Shown in pieces: positions 51,701-62,400 of a stretch of 64,000 bases of DNA. Position numbers and translations under genes: made by a program. The stretch's first letter is position 1, and each line of letters begins with the position of its first letter. The notes beneath the pieces are model-generated. The model saw only the letters and a program-made list of their open reading frames with translations, did not search any database and was not told where the DNA came from. Source of the stretch: Lineus longissimus (taxonomy: Eukaryota > Nemertea > Pilidiophora > Heteronemertea > Lineidae); contig NC_088316.1 in assembly GCF_910592395.1 (NCBI RefSeq), positions 20,400,001 to 20,464,000 on the forward strand, given 5' to 3'.

Positions 51701-52247
51701 ATGTATAACATCAGTTAACATCACTGATGGATCAATCAGGGTGGCGCTGAGCTGCGCCCGTGAATATCCTTTAATAACACATCTGGTGTTGGACTTTGTG
51801 GAGCGATGTGCATATAATGTCATCTGACAGTCACGTAGCAATCAACCTTTACTCTCCAGTCCTTGGTTGAACAATGTGTTCTTTTTATACTTTGTGTGAA
51901 TCTTAGTAACCAAAGTCTCAGCCATCTTTCCGAACTCACCCACTGATCTGCTGCATTCTTTCTGGTCCATCCCAAAATGCACTTCCTTCTGGAGATGCCA
52001 ACTAGCTATCCCCCGACTCGTCTATCCTGGTAGAATCGGATGGATTGTAATGCAGAACATTCTATCCTTCCAGTAATCAGTAAAAATTACTTGTAGTAAA
52101 CATATTCATTTGAACAGTAAATGTTCCGTGTCTAAGACGTCAATTTCGACCGGCGCCTCAAAAATTAACCTAAATGCTAAAAGATGTTGCCCCTGGCATT
52201 TCACACTCAGGAATCTTCGCCAGAAGGACTTTAGATTTAACTAGATG
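42766..52247. other. Long gene-poor stretch
   Basis: About 9.5 kb with only short chance-like ORFs (longest about 102 codons at 50406-50714). I saw no recognisable coding exon, RNA gene or transposase. Introns or distal regulatory sequence of a gene outside the window cannot be excluded. Confidence 0.5.
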
Positions 52248-52706
52248 CAGAGAATACTCAGCATGTTAAAGGAACACTTGAATGCATGCCTCTAACCATA
52301 TTATACCCCCTACTCTTCTGCCCTGCCATTTAAATAGAATGAGAGAATACTCGGCATGTTAAAGGAACACTTGAATGCATGCCTCTTACCATATCATACC
52401 CCCTACTCTTCTGCCCTGCCATTTAAATAGAATGAGAGAATACTCGGCATGTTAAAGGAACACTTGAATGCATGCCTCTTACCATATCATACCCCCTACT
52501 CTTCTGCCCTGCCATTTAAATAGAATGAGAGAATACTCATCATGTTAAAGGAACACTTGAATGCATGCCTCTTACCATACCATACCCCCTACTCTTCTGC
52601 CCTGCCATTTAAATAGAATGAGAGAATACTCGGCATGTTAAAGGAACACTTGAATGCATGCCTCTAACCATATCATACGCCCTACTCTTCTGCCCTGCCA
52701 TTAAAC
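52248..52706. repeat. 93-bp satellite, about five copies
   Basis: Units begin at 52248, 52341, 52434, 52527 and 52620, an exact 93-bp period. Each contains CATGTTAAAGGAACACTTGA and CATACCCCCTACTCTTCTGC, or close variants. Copies differ at only a few positions, indicating recent expansion or homogenisation. The last copy ends at a slightly altered CCATTAAACTA. Confidence 0.97.
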
Positions 52707-53216
52707 TATGGACTTAATGGACATTTAACCAGCAATTCTTGCTGGCATTATATGAAGAGTTGGTTGATGTGACATTGTCCACACCTCTTTCAAAAAGAAA
52801 TTTCTTTCACCTTGTAACCAGTATCTGAGAGAAATGGACTAAGCCGTTTTTACATGGTCTCATCAATGGCCTTAAGTAACGTAACTGTGATATTGTGACC
52901 ATTCGTTTTAGTTTGGAAATGTACAACAAGGGTTAGATCTTGCTTGCAAGTGTAATATTTCATCAAATTTGTATCGACCTGCTGATAATCAGACTCTAAA
53001 GTTGCGTAAAGTCGTGTCCTTGGCTTAGGTAAGCATTCACTTAAACCCAGCAGAAGAACCAGAAGTGACCCCTGTCGTTCAGACTGTTATCGAAGTCATG
53101 CAACTTGGGGAGCTGTGATCTGGCGACATTTGATGAATGTTCCATTCCTGCCCTAATCTTATGATACACGGTTAGGCAGCAATGAAAAAATTCACCATGC
53201 CAGTATAAATGTCGAT

Positions 53217-53558
53217 ATGAGGACAGAGAAGTATGCAAATAGGACCAGATTCAATTTGCCTTCTCTACTTTTTTTTACATCAGTGGGAGCCTTGGTGATC
53301 ATTGTCTATCCCGTGAAGAAGCCAAGCCGATCAGTAAGGAATATGCTGCCAGGATCTCCAATCAGCGCTCCCAGATCAAATCACCTCATGTTATTGATAT
53401 CAAATCTCCACAGACCGCTCGCTTTACCGACGAGTTCTTCACGTCAGAGCCAAAGCCTTAACGAGTCACAATATGAATGGACAATTCCATTGCGAACGTC
53501 CTCATATTACCATTGCAGGATTGCATTTGGTTGTCAGGGCAAGAAGAGGATAGTTTAG
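53217..53558 (+). CDS. Weak candidate: ORF with signal-anchor-like N terminus
   Basis: ATG-initiated ORF of 113 codons. Residues 1-12 are charged, and a hydrophobic segment LPSLLFFTSVGALVIIVYPV (about 14-33) followed by KK resembles a type II signal anchor, as in Golgi enzymes. A possible donor TCA|GTAAGG at 53334 would end a 39-codon first exon in phase 0. No downstream plus-strand exon was identified to support it, and an ORF of this length is within chance range. Confidence 0.2.
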   Translation: MRTEKYANRTRFNLPSLLFFTSVGALVIIVYPVKKPSRSVRNMLPGSPISAPRSNHLMLLISNLHRPLALPTSSSRQSQSLNESQYEWTIPLRTSSYYHCRIAFGCQGKKRIV

Positions 53559-54096
53559 GCTATTCTCAACTCATCAGGCATAATTGATAGAGGTCCGCAC
53601 GGCGTTCAATACGGAATTGATTTCGGTAAAACAGGCCCACTGCATATAGCCAAGTATAGATTTCTGCACATGATGAATTCCTCTTAAAATCTTGGCAACT
53701 GTTCTCGGTTGGGATCAGTCTTTCTATCCGCAATCAGAACAATGAAAAGTAGACCATGTCTTCACCAACTAAGGTAACAATCATAAGATGCATACATACC
53801 AAAAAGATCAAAAATGATGTATATCAGACTGACTCTGGAATAAATGATCCTCGGACATAAGAAACCTGAGTTCCTACACACATCCACTAAGCAACGAAGC
53901 GCTTGCTGAGAGTGTTAAATGTAACAATAATACGCAATTTTGCGGACATATGTTATTTGTTGTAAAGACCATGCAAATTTAACTGGACGGACAACCTGTT
54001 TACATATCACTTGATAGTTATCAGACATTTCGAATTGAGCATAAAAACACACCCATTACCTGCTTTTGAAAACGCAGGTCAACTATTCTGTTCTCT

Positions 54097-55005
54097 TTAA
54101 ACCTTCCTGTAAAAGCATATTTCAGACAATAGCCAGCGTTTATGTCCACTGTACCGAAGATTGGCTGGCTGATATTGTATAATGTCACCGTTACTACGAA
54201 ATATAAAGCTGCTGCAACCCTTGAATTGTATTTCGGTCGATTTTTGTTGTCTTTCAGTCAAATCGACAAACATCATCTTGTTTCCATTCAGTACAACTAT
54301 CAGCATTCTGTTAACGAGGAACGCATTCGTAATATCTGTTTCACGATGGAATTGTAGTGTTTTGTTTAAGACTCGGCTGGATTCCGAATCATAAAATATC
54401 AGAGTAAAATGCGTCTGAAATATCTTACTGGTTACTTTTAAAGCAACGAGGCAGGTCTCAAGGTACAAAGTTGACTGCTGGTTGAATTCTTGGATAATTT
54501 GACCGCATCGTGCTATTGCGAGCGTATATTTCTGCTTGTTCCTCACTACGTATTTTTCCACAACCGTGCACCGCAGTAACATGGCTAACTTATCTCTGCG
54601 TCCGACGAACACTATCATTGTCATTTGTCTTTCATAAAAACTGAATCGTAGGTATCGAATTTTGTATGCCAGTTGTATTGTTTGTTTGAGGTGGATGCGG
54701 CCTGCAGGCTTGAGGTCCATGTCACAAAGAACAGCGCTATTCAAAATGGCGAAGCTTCTGTATTCTCCCACTACCTTGACAATGCCTGCAGTTGTTACAC
54801 TTCTAATGATGGATGGATAAGTATTTTGAATACCAGAGGCATTGGACAAGTTGAAGAAATGAAACGTAGTCTGTCCAATCATCATTAACCAGGTATACGT
54901 CGCAAATACATCATTTTTGTTATGGTAGAGAACTGAGTTGAATTTTAGACACACCCCATTGAAAACCACTCGGTTCTGAAGGTAACTGTGCTGTTGCTTT
55001 GCAAC
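54097..55005 (-). CDS. Terminal exon of a PAN-domain protein gene; function unknown
   Basis: A 303-codon open stretch including the TAA stop, preceded by a good acceptor (GATGATATTTCAG|GTT) and in phase 0 with the PAN exon upstream. At about 40% GC an ORF this long is very unlikely by chance. The sequence alternates hydrophobic strands with charged turns (MTMIVFVGRRDKLAMLL, RMLIVVLNGNKMMFVDL, SSFIFRSNGDIIQY), a pattern reminiscent of beta-propeller blades. That resemblance is an impression, not a domain match. There is no transmembrane segment. The protein is probably secreted or the ectodomain of a larger protein, given its PAN partner. Confidence 0.8.
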   Translation of the reverse strand, partial: VAKQQHSYLQNRVVFNGVCLKFNSVLYHNKNDVFATYTWLMMIGQTTFHFFNLSNASGIQNTYPSIIRSVTTAGIVKVVGEYRSFAILNSAVLCDMDLKPAGRIHLKQTIQLAYKIRYLRFSFYERQMTMIVFVGRRDKLAMLLRCTVVEKYVVRNKQKYTLAIARCGQIIQEFNQQSTLYLETCLVALKVTSKIFQTHFTLIFYDSESSRVLNKTLQFHRETDITNAFLVNRMLIVVLNGNKMMFVDLTERQQKSTEIQFKGCSSFIFRSNGDIIQYQPANLRYSGHKRWLLSEICFYRKV

Positions 55006-55139
55006 CTGAAATATCATCAATTATCAGACAATTAGGACGTTGTCGTGCTGATCAAAGATAAAAAGTGTTTCCCTTGGTATGATAGAAAACACATTTAAAA
55101 TAAACAATAATGATTATCTTATGGCCTTAAAATTCTTAC
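55006..55139 (-). other. Intron between the PAN exon and the terminal exon
   Basis: 134 bp, GT-AG, phase 0, AT-rich. The short length with good sites at both ends supports the two-exon model. Confidence 0.75.
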
Positions 55140-55448
55140 CGTTTTTTGAGAAGATATGGAAAACACAAGACTGCCATTCTCTCTGCCATAGAGCTGACGA
55201 CTGGTATCAAGGTTGCTGAGTCTGCATGATCCCTTCAGGGAATTATAGGCAAAGCTCTTACAGCGGAGGTCCTCATTGCAGATTGAGGAACACTCAAGTA
55301 AAGATAAATCAGCATGACTTCCAAGGTTCGGAGGCGGCAGAATGGAAAGATCTACGCGAACTCTGTTGAAAAAGGTAGACATCTTGAGCCCTGTTGATGT
55401 TATGTTGCCGGCGATCAGATTGTATTGCGTTTCCACACTACACTTATA
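55140..55448 (-). CDS. PAN/Apple-domain exon upstream of the unknown terminal exon
   Basis: 309 nt, 103 codons, with acceptor GTCTAATTTTCAG|TAT and donor AAAACG|GTAAGA, phase 0 at both ends. Cysteines fall at exon residues 3, 53, 57, 63 and 75. The segment LLECSSICNEDLRCKSFAYN, followed by a later SCRLSN, fits the PAN/Apple pattern C-x3-C-x5-C-x-SF-x-Y...C-x-L. These domains act in protein or carbohydrate binding outside the cell. Two N-x-S/T sites are visible (N-I-T near 15 and N-G-S near 91). The exon giving the signal peptide and start was not found, so the gene is 5' incomplete here. Confidence 0.75.
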
Positions 55449-56374
55449 CTGAAAATTAGACAAATCTGTTGAAACTCCTTCTGATTTCTAGTCGTCAGAT
55501 ATAGAATTGCCAGCCATTTATCTGTCTCATCAGTTACTCTGTGACTTTCATCATCCAGCATGGCGGTGACGTACTGACAAGAGTCCGTAATGGGCGATGT
55601 ATTGCTGGGAATCTAAATTCAGGTGGCTTGATTCGTAACGAAATGCATTTTAAACGAAATCCTCGGTCGATATTGAAATAATAGTTTCTTAGAAATCTTC
55701 CCCTCTATGATTGATCTGCTGTGGATTGAAATAGTATTATCGATATAATCGCGAATTAATTGAGTGGGTTTTTTGGGAACGGTTGATATGAATTGAGTTC
55801 AATTCTTTTCACTGGTAGGAGGCTCAACCTTTCTCTTACATTTTCCTGATTTATCCAACAAAAGTCAAACATTTTTCCGACTTTTCCCTGAAGTAGTGGT
55901 GACAAGGGAGAACAACACGATATAGCATTCTTGGACATTCATGCTTAATGAAAACAAACGATTAGATAGTATAGTATTTTGCTGTGCGCTTAGTAGTGAG
56001 CCACTACTAAGCTGTAATCATATCAATACAGGCTCCCCGGCTTGATTGAGGAAGCAGGTTCGATCAGAGTGTAATAAGACAAAATCTATGGTTTTATGGA
56101 TTCACCTGTCTCGAATGATTATTAACAAGCAGCGGTTTGAATCTGTAATGATTAGATGCCAGGAGAGGAGCAGCATGGTCTATCCGTGATAGGGACGTCA
56201 TGCTGCTCGATACAAACTTCTCAACTACACCACTGCTGGGCATGCACTCAGGCTTAGCAAACGTTTATTTTCAATTGGGAAGGTCGATAGTGGACTGAAT
56301 ATTTAGAGGGAGGGGTCAAGGCAGAGAGTAGTTACTACCTATCAAGACTGAATATGTAGAGGGAGGGGTTGAGG
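55449..56374. other. 5' side of the PAN gene; first exon not found
   Basis: No exon with a signal peptide and phase-0 donor could be recognised on the minus strand here. The hairpin at 56168-56208 is the only distinct structure. Confidence 0.5.
56168..56208. repeat. Strong inverted repeat (hairpin)
   Basis: GAGCAGCATG and CATGCTGCTC are exact 10-bp arms. The interior adds TATC paired with GATA around a CGT loop, with a small bulge. The folded stem is about 17 bp. It is shorter than a typical microRNA precursor, so the role is unknown. Confidence 0.7.
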
Positions 56375-57000
56375 TAGTCATTTTTTTCACTGGTTTTTTT
56401 TGTTTTCTGCTCATAATGAACCAACATCATCAGTCCCAAAACTTTTTTAAGTTTGAAAAATTTTCAGAATTTTGACTTTTTTTTCTGCTAACCCTTACCC
56501 TAACCCTGAAAAAATTTCTAAGTCCAAAAATTTTTTTTAACTTTTTTTGTTTTCTGCTCAAATTGAACCAAAATCATCAGTCCCAAACGATGTTTGGCTT
56601 TGAAAAAATTTCCGAATTTTGAACTGATGAAAAAATTCAACTCTGAATAATGATAAAATTTCTTAGTCCAAATATTTTTTTCACTTTTTTTCTCCTCAAA
56701 ATGAAGAAACATCATCAGCCACCAAAAAATTTTCGCTCTGAAGATTTTTCATAATTTTGAACTTATGAAAAACTTCAACTCTGAAGGATGAAAAAATTTC
56801 TGAGTACATATATTTTTCCCCTTCTTTTTCTGCTCAAAATGAACCAAAATCATCAGTCCCAAACAAATATTTGGCTTTGAAATTTTTTTCCGAACTGATG
56901 AAAAAATTCAACTCTGAAGGATGAAACGAATTCTTAGTCCATATATTTTTTTCCCTTTTTTTCTGCTCAAAATGAAGAAACATCATCAGCCCCCAATTGA
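56375..57000 (+). repeat. Tandem array of a T-rich repeat, about five units of 131-146 bp
   Basis: The word CTGCTCAAAATGAA, or a close variant, begins near 56408, 56554, 56692, 56830 and 56961, giving spacings of 146, 138, 138 and 131 bp. Each unit also has CATCATCAG and GAAAAAATT-type words. The first unit carries TAACCCTTACCCTAACCC at 56489-56506, a telomere-like stretch. Single inverted copies occur at 26735-26890 and 42605-42765. Confidence 0.9.
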
Positions 57001-58934
57001 TCGCTTCTCGCAATCGCCAATTACCATCATAAAGGTACCGTGAATTAAATAGATTACAGTTCCATATTGCCTATTTATCATGTTTATGTATTCTATATCC
57101 TTTTTAGATGCTAGGCTATGTGTCGAATGCGTGACTGCACATAGTATGACATTCTAAAGCCGCTGTATTCTTTCGGTCCCGGTCTCTGTAAATGAGGTTG
57201 CCCAAATTAAGCGCGTAAATGTCCATCTTAGACATCTCTAGTAAACGTAGTGAGAGTTTTATTGGATCCCTTAGGCCTACATCTGGCGAAATATTTCCCA
57301 TTTATCAGACCACACGCTCCAGAGAAACATTCTTAACGATCCTACTTCTCTCGTTACCAACCAAACGAAGTTGCTTGAATTACGCACACTACCGCGATTA
57401 GTGGCCAATTTGAAATACCGACGAAGCAATTTTACCACCTGTGCAACTCTAATGAGACAGTGTATGTCGGATTGATCTGTGTCAGCCACGACTAGGGAAC
57501 CAAAATTCTACTGAAATCAACACTTTTATAGGGTAGTAATGTCTTTGTACGCCCAAGTTTTGTAATTCATTGGTAACAGCAAAATCAATTCCTTAGTCAT
57601 CCATGGTCCACTGCAATATATTTTGCAGACTCTTTAGTATTGGTGAAATCTTGAAGTGTAAATAATAGGGTGGGGATTGCCTGGTGTCACACTTTACTTT
57701 GAAGTTTTTGATGGCCGCATTACTGACAATGAGTTTGTGACAACATAAGACATTTATATGATTACAAACTGCATGGCCACTTGGTTTTTTATAGACCAAA
57801 CTTGAATACCTGGTTACTATAGTCTTCCCTTTAGTATATTCACCGATATCTGAGAATATAAGGGCTGACATTCTTACCGAAATATCGTAATAATATCACT
57901 GTTGTTATAGCTTGGTGAGCTTCTTTCTTTATCGGCATTGGAACAAGGCAGCCATGGTGTGCGGAGCGAAATCATACCAACATTCTTTCCGAGTAGTTTG
58001 CAACTCCGGCATATCCTACTGCTCAGGTCGATAACGTGTTAAGATATAAAATTGAGGGGTAAATCTTCGTTCATTTGCTTGGTAAACTCGGCACCCGTGT
58101 ATTCCTGGGAACTTGTATTTAAAATTTTTTTATCAACGAATTGTTAAGCGCGATTAGATATTATGACTGCCTTAATCCATTGACAGTTGGTGCGATTCTA
58201 GGGCAGTTGATTGGAAATTGACAACGCGCAGCCGTCCTTCGCCCATCGTGTGTATCTGGTCACCATGGATTGTAATTGTCAGGTTAGTCGAGTGTCTGTC
58301 ATGACGAAGCACAAAGGGGCGGCTGTCTGTAGGAGGCACGTATGACACAGCGCGGCCGACACACCGCGACCGACTGACTGTGTTCGTACAATGCGGTCCG
58401 TATCTTGTATTAATTGTAGACTTGTAAGCCTGTCACAGCAAAGTCTAGGTTTCGGATCGATCACCTCTAACAAGATCTTTGGTGTATATGCGATGGCCAT
58501 GCTACCTCCACGGTCTTGTGTTGCCTCGGTACACTGGCCTCTTCCCGTTCTCCTCTGAATGTAGCTTTTGTGTATGATGGTGATGGTTTTCATGACTGCA
58601 ACCCAAACATGCCTTGAACTGATTAGGATCTCCCATGGACCATCCTCGTGGCGTCAAAATATTGTTACCACAGCAATTGCTCATAGCTAGTGTCAATCAC
58701 AGTGGCTTCGAACATTGCGACCAATTAAATATAGACGGGCTGTTGTGATGGCTGATGCTGTATCATCAGATCGAATGGCATCTCACTGATTGAACTGTTT
58801 GGCTCCATATTGATGTCATTATTGATCGGGAGAACATTATACACATCACAATTAATTGTCTGATTGTAGTGGCACCCTAGCCCTAGACAACCATATTAAT
58901 CTATATCACTGTTTATATTCATCACCTTCATCTC
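57001..58934. other. No gene identified
   Basis: Minus-strand ORFs at 57593-57871 (92 codons, cysteine-bearing) and 58279-58593 (104 codons) could in principle be upstream exons of the PAN gene. Neither has matched splice sites plus a recognisable domain. Confidence 0.4.
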
Positions 58935-59450
58935 CATGGGGTGCGAGATCTCCTTAATGACTTTGCCTCTCTGATTGAACTGCATGGGGTGCGGGTACTC
59001 CTTTATGACTTTGCCTCTCTGATTGAACTGTATGGGGTGCGAGTACTCCTTAATGACTTTGCTTCTCTGATTGAACTGTATGGGGTGCGAGTACTCCTTA
59101 ATGACTTTGCCTCTCTGATTGAACTGTATGGGGTGCGAGTACTCCTTAATGACTTTGCCTCTCTGATTGAACTGTATGGGGTGCGAGTACTCCTTAATGA
59201 CTTTGCCTCTCTGATTGAACTGTATGGGGTGCGAGTACTCGTTAATGACTTTGCCTCTCTGATTGAACTGTATGGGGTGCGAGTACTCCTTAATGACTTT
59301 GCCTCTCTGATTGAACTGTATGGGGTGCGAGTACTCCTTAATGACTTTGCCTCTCTGATTGAACTGTATGGGGTGCGAGTACTCCTTAATGACTTTGCCT
59401 CTCTGATTGAACTGTATGGGGTGCGAGTATTCCTTTGTAATGTTGCCTCA
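58935..59450 (+). repeat. 48-bp minisatellite, about 10.7 copies
   Basis: ATGGGGTGCG begins at 58936 and recurs every 48 bp to 59416. Copies are almost identical; divergence is concentrated in the first two and the last. Because 48 is a multiple of three and the unit lacks a stop in one frame, a 181-codon ORF spans the array (58941-59486) with a 16-residue repeat NDFASLIELYGVRVLL. The protein is probably an artefact of the period. A partial single copy lies at about 58776-58805. Confidence 0.97.
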
Positions 59451-62400
59451 CTTAAAAAGAATCAACTCCATAGATACAGGAGGTGAATGATGCATTGTGA
59501 GAGTTTGTTACTTCCAGTAAAATACTTCACCTTTGAAATATCCACGTATCGACTCCTTAACTGTTGTTAAAGTAGTCAAATATCAGTCCAGTTCCTGTTG
59601 CTTTTTAAAACCTGGTTTTACGCTGAGGTCAGGTGCTTTCAGCAATCCATCAATGCGATTCAGGCGTTTTCCACTCGTACCTCAGCAAGAGGAGGGAGTA
59701 TATCAAAATACCTGCTATATGAGGAAGTAGAACCTCGAGTTCTAATAGTAGAGTCCGCGTCCCAAGACCACCATGGAGAACTCTTCTGAAATGAAGTCGA
59801 GCATTACAGACCTTCTGACCCAGCTGACATGGAATAATCTTCTCCATGCCTTTTTATTGACGGAAAGGTCGATAATATTGAAGCTTTATCAGAGGTCGAC
59901 TCAAAAGGCACTGTGATCTTCCTCAACTTTAGTAGGAGTGATCGAAGCTGTCATACGTCGTGATACACACTTTCCGGTATACAATCGGCTTTGATCTGAC
60001 CCCAGACAGGAGAAGGCCGCGTTAAATATGATGAATAGCTTCGGGACGATCTACCGGCGTTTCCGATTTCCATCTAACGCTACTAAAAGGTCGCTATCAT
60101 TTACCGGTCCTCGATATCTGAGATGGTTCGCAAGGCATCTCACGATAATTACGTCACTGTCTCCAATTCGTAATTCGTTTGAAAATTCCCAATAAGGAAC
60201 AAAGGCATATCCATTAATGGCTACCTTTGAAAATCCCTTTTTCTGTAAGGAAATCCCGTTGATAATTTTTTTCCTTTGGGAGGTTTAATAAGAAGGCTTC
60301 TTAATGGACTATGTATGCATCAAAATACTTTATTCTTTTCGTTTTTATTAGCTTTGATCGCGATTCCTTCAAATAATGCAAGAAATTATGCTTAATAGTT
60401 TCACACTCTGCTTTGTTTGAAGCAACTGTTAACATCCAAGGGAGAGGTCATTGATATATTTGTATGAAATGAACAATAATGACGAGAAAGGTGCAGCCTC
60501 TACGACCACGATTGTTGCTGGAGCCTCCGTGTTAACTCGTACCTTGACGATGTGTTCATAGAAACACCATCGAATGGCAGTGTTTGCTTTCAATCAAAGT
60601 CACTCACTCCAGTTACCAATATCAACACTGGACGAGGAAAAGGACTAACGATCGGCTACAAGTGAACGAGTCCACCAATTAAATGTTTCATTTCAAATCG
60701 TTCGGCTTTGAACCATGACCATTTTCAGCCGATAGCATCAATACTCGCTGTGTGTGGTAAAGCCGCAGCCGAGAATTGGACCAATACTGATATGATCAAG
60801 CTTTAATTCTGGTAAGTCTAAGGACGATTCGTTGCCAGTTGAGTTGTTACATGACAAATTCCAAAAAAGCGGGTAGGGACAGTGTCCTTCCATGTCTCAG
60901 CCAGAATGACATGCATATTAACAAGAACTGACAACAACGACATAACTCTATATTTCACCTACCGCAGAAGTGTCTGTTGATGCCATCTACTTTGAGCTAA
61001 AACCTGGCATAAAAATCATAGACAATTTTAGATTAAAAAGAAAGCCCTGACATCATCTATATCAGATCCTAAACAAAAAAGTCCCAATGATAGATCGTCA
61101 ACTAGCCAAAGAACGGCAATCAGACGGCGAAGCCGATCGATTCCAGCGCTCCCGTTCATAGTACACCAGCCGAGCAAATGCCAATAGTTATTTTCAGTTA
61201 CTCACTCGAGTTCTCGGGGAACACATCGCCGCTCAAGGAAGCTATATGTGCGGGGGAACCCGGCAACGTCGGACAGTAAGCCGAGGCATGTAAGGGACAC
61301 CATGTGCCGAAAAAGGCGTCTAGACAATGAGAATAAGCATGGACCGTGGTAATATTTAGAAGTGCTTACGTATTCTGGAGGCATTACGATATAAACTGTA
61401 TGATTTTGGAAATGACTCGTTTACTGTTTGGATATCCAACGATTGAGAGCGGCTCATAACTCGATCATGGCTCTGATCGGTTGAAGAAGGTGATTTATCT
61501 TAATAACTGAAACAAGTAGTGATAGGCTGCGAACACGTATGCAAATAGAGTCACTAATTATGACAGATACCCATGACGTCACTACCACGTGTGCTTCGAT
61601 TGGATTACGCATTGCAACGTTATCATGACGTAAGCAAACATTGTTGCCTTCAGAATCCTCAGTGTGTTTATATCATACCTTACAATGGCAAACTTTTACT
61701 GTGCTAGGTGAACTGGAGGGGTAATAAAATGCCGTGGACGTTTTGCTAAGCTGGGCATGGATATGTACCTGATATGCGGGCGATCAAAGTTCACAGTCAT
61801 TACGGTGCTGGTTGCACTGTGGCTATATGAATTCAGGTAGGAACAGCTTTATTAAGTGTCATCTCCTCTTTCACTGTTACATACTGTCAACTGATTGTTG
61901 CATAGGCATGTCTAAAAGATGAAAGTTGTCGGTATTGAAAAACAGTCCAGCGAAAAAGTGCCAACTCTGACAAACGATGTTTTGGCACCGCTATTGAAAC
62001 TCTGATGATAATGCTCTTTAGTTGTTGTAGCTATTGAGTTTAAACAAGTGACGTTCACGCATGAAGGTTTCCGAGAAGCCACTGTTATAAAATTCGATCG
62101 TGAAGGCAATCATCTATCGACAAAACTAAACGTGGTCGTCTGATGAAAGCTCCAATCCAGTTAGATGAGTTATTTCAACCGAAATTTAGCTGATATTGCC
62201 TTTCAACCCCAGTATCAATCCACTGCCGACCTTAAAATGGCTTGCTGGCTCTCCAGGTCGTTCATGAATAAATTGGAGTGCCATTAATTTTTTAGCGTGC
62301 TCTATTGGTAAGGTGTCTTGTCGTAAAGCAGGTCATATTTGTATACTGTATACGTTGAGTATAAAGTACGGTGAAATAGGAAAGTATACTCTGTATCCAC

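Noticed and set aside
54142-54888. Plus-strand ORFs opposite the PAN gene terminal exon
   Set aside because: These are shadows of the 302-codon minus-strand exon.
58941-59486. 181-codon ORF across the minisatellite as a gene
   Set aside because: The open frame follows from a 48-bp unit (a multiple of three) lacking a stop. Composition is purely repetitive, and no start context, splice site or domain supports it.
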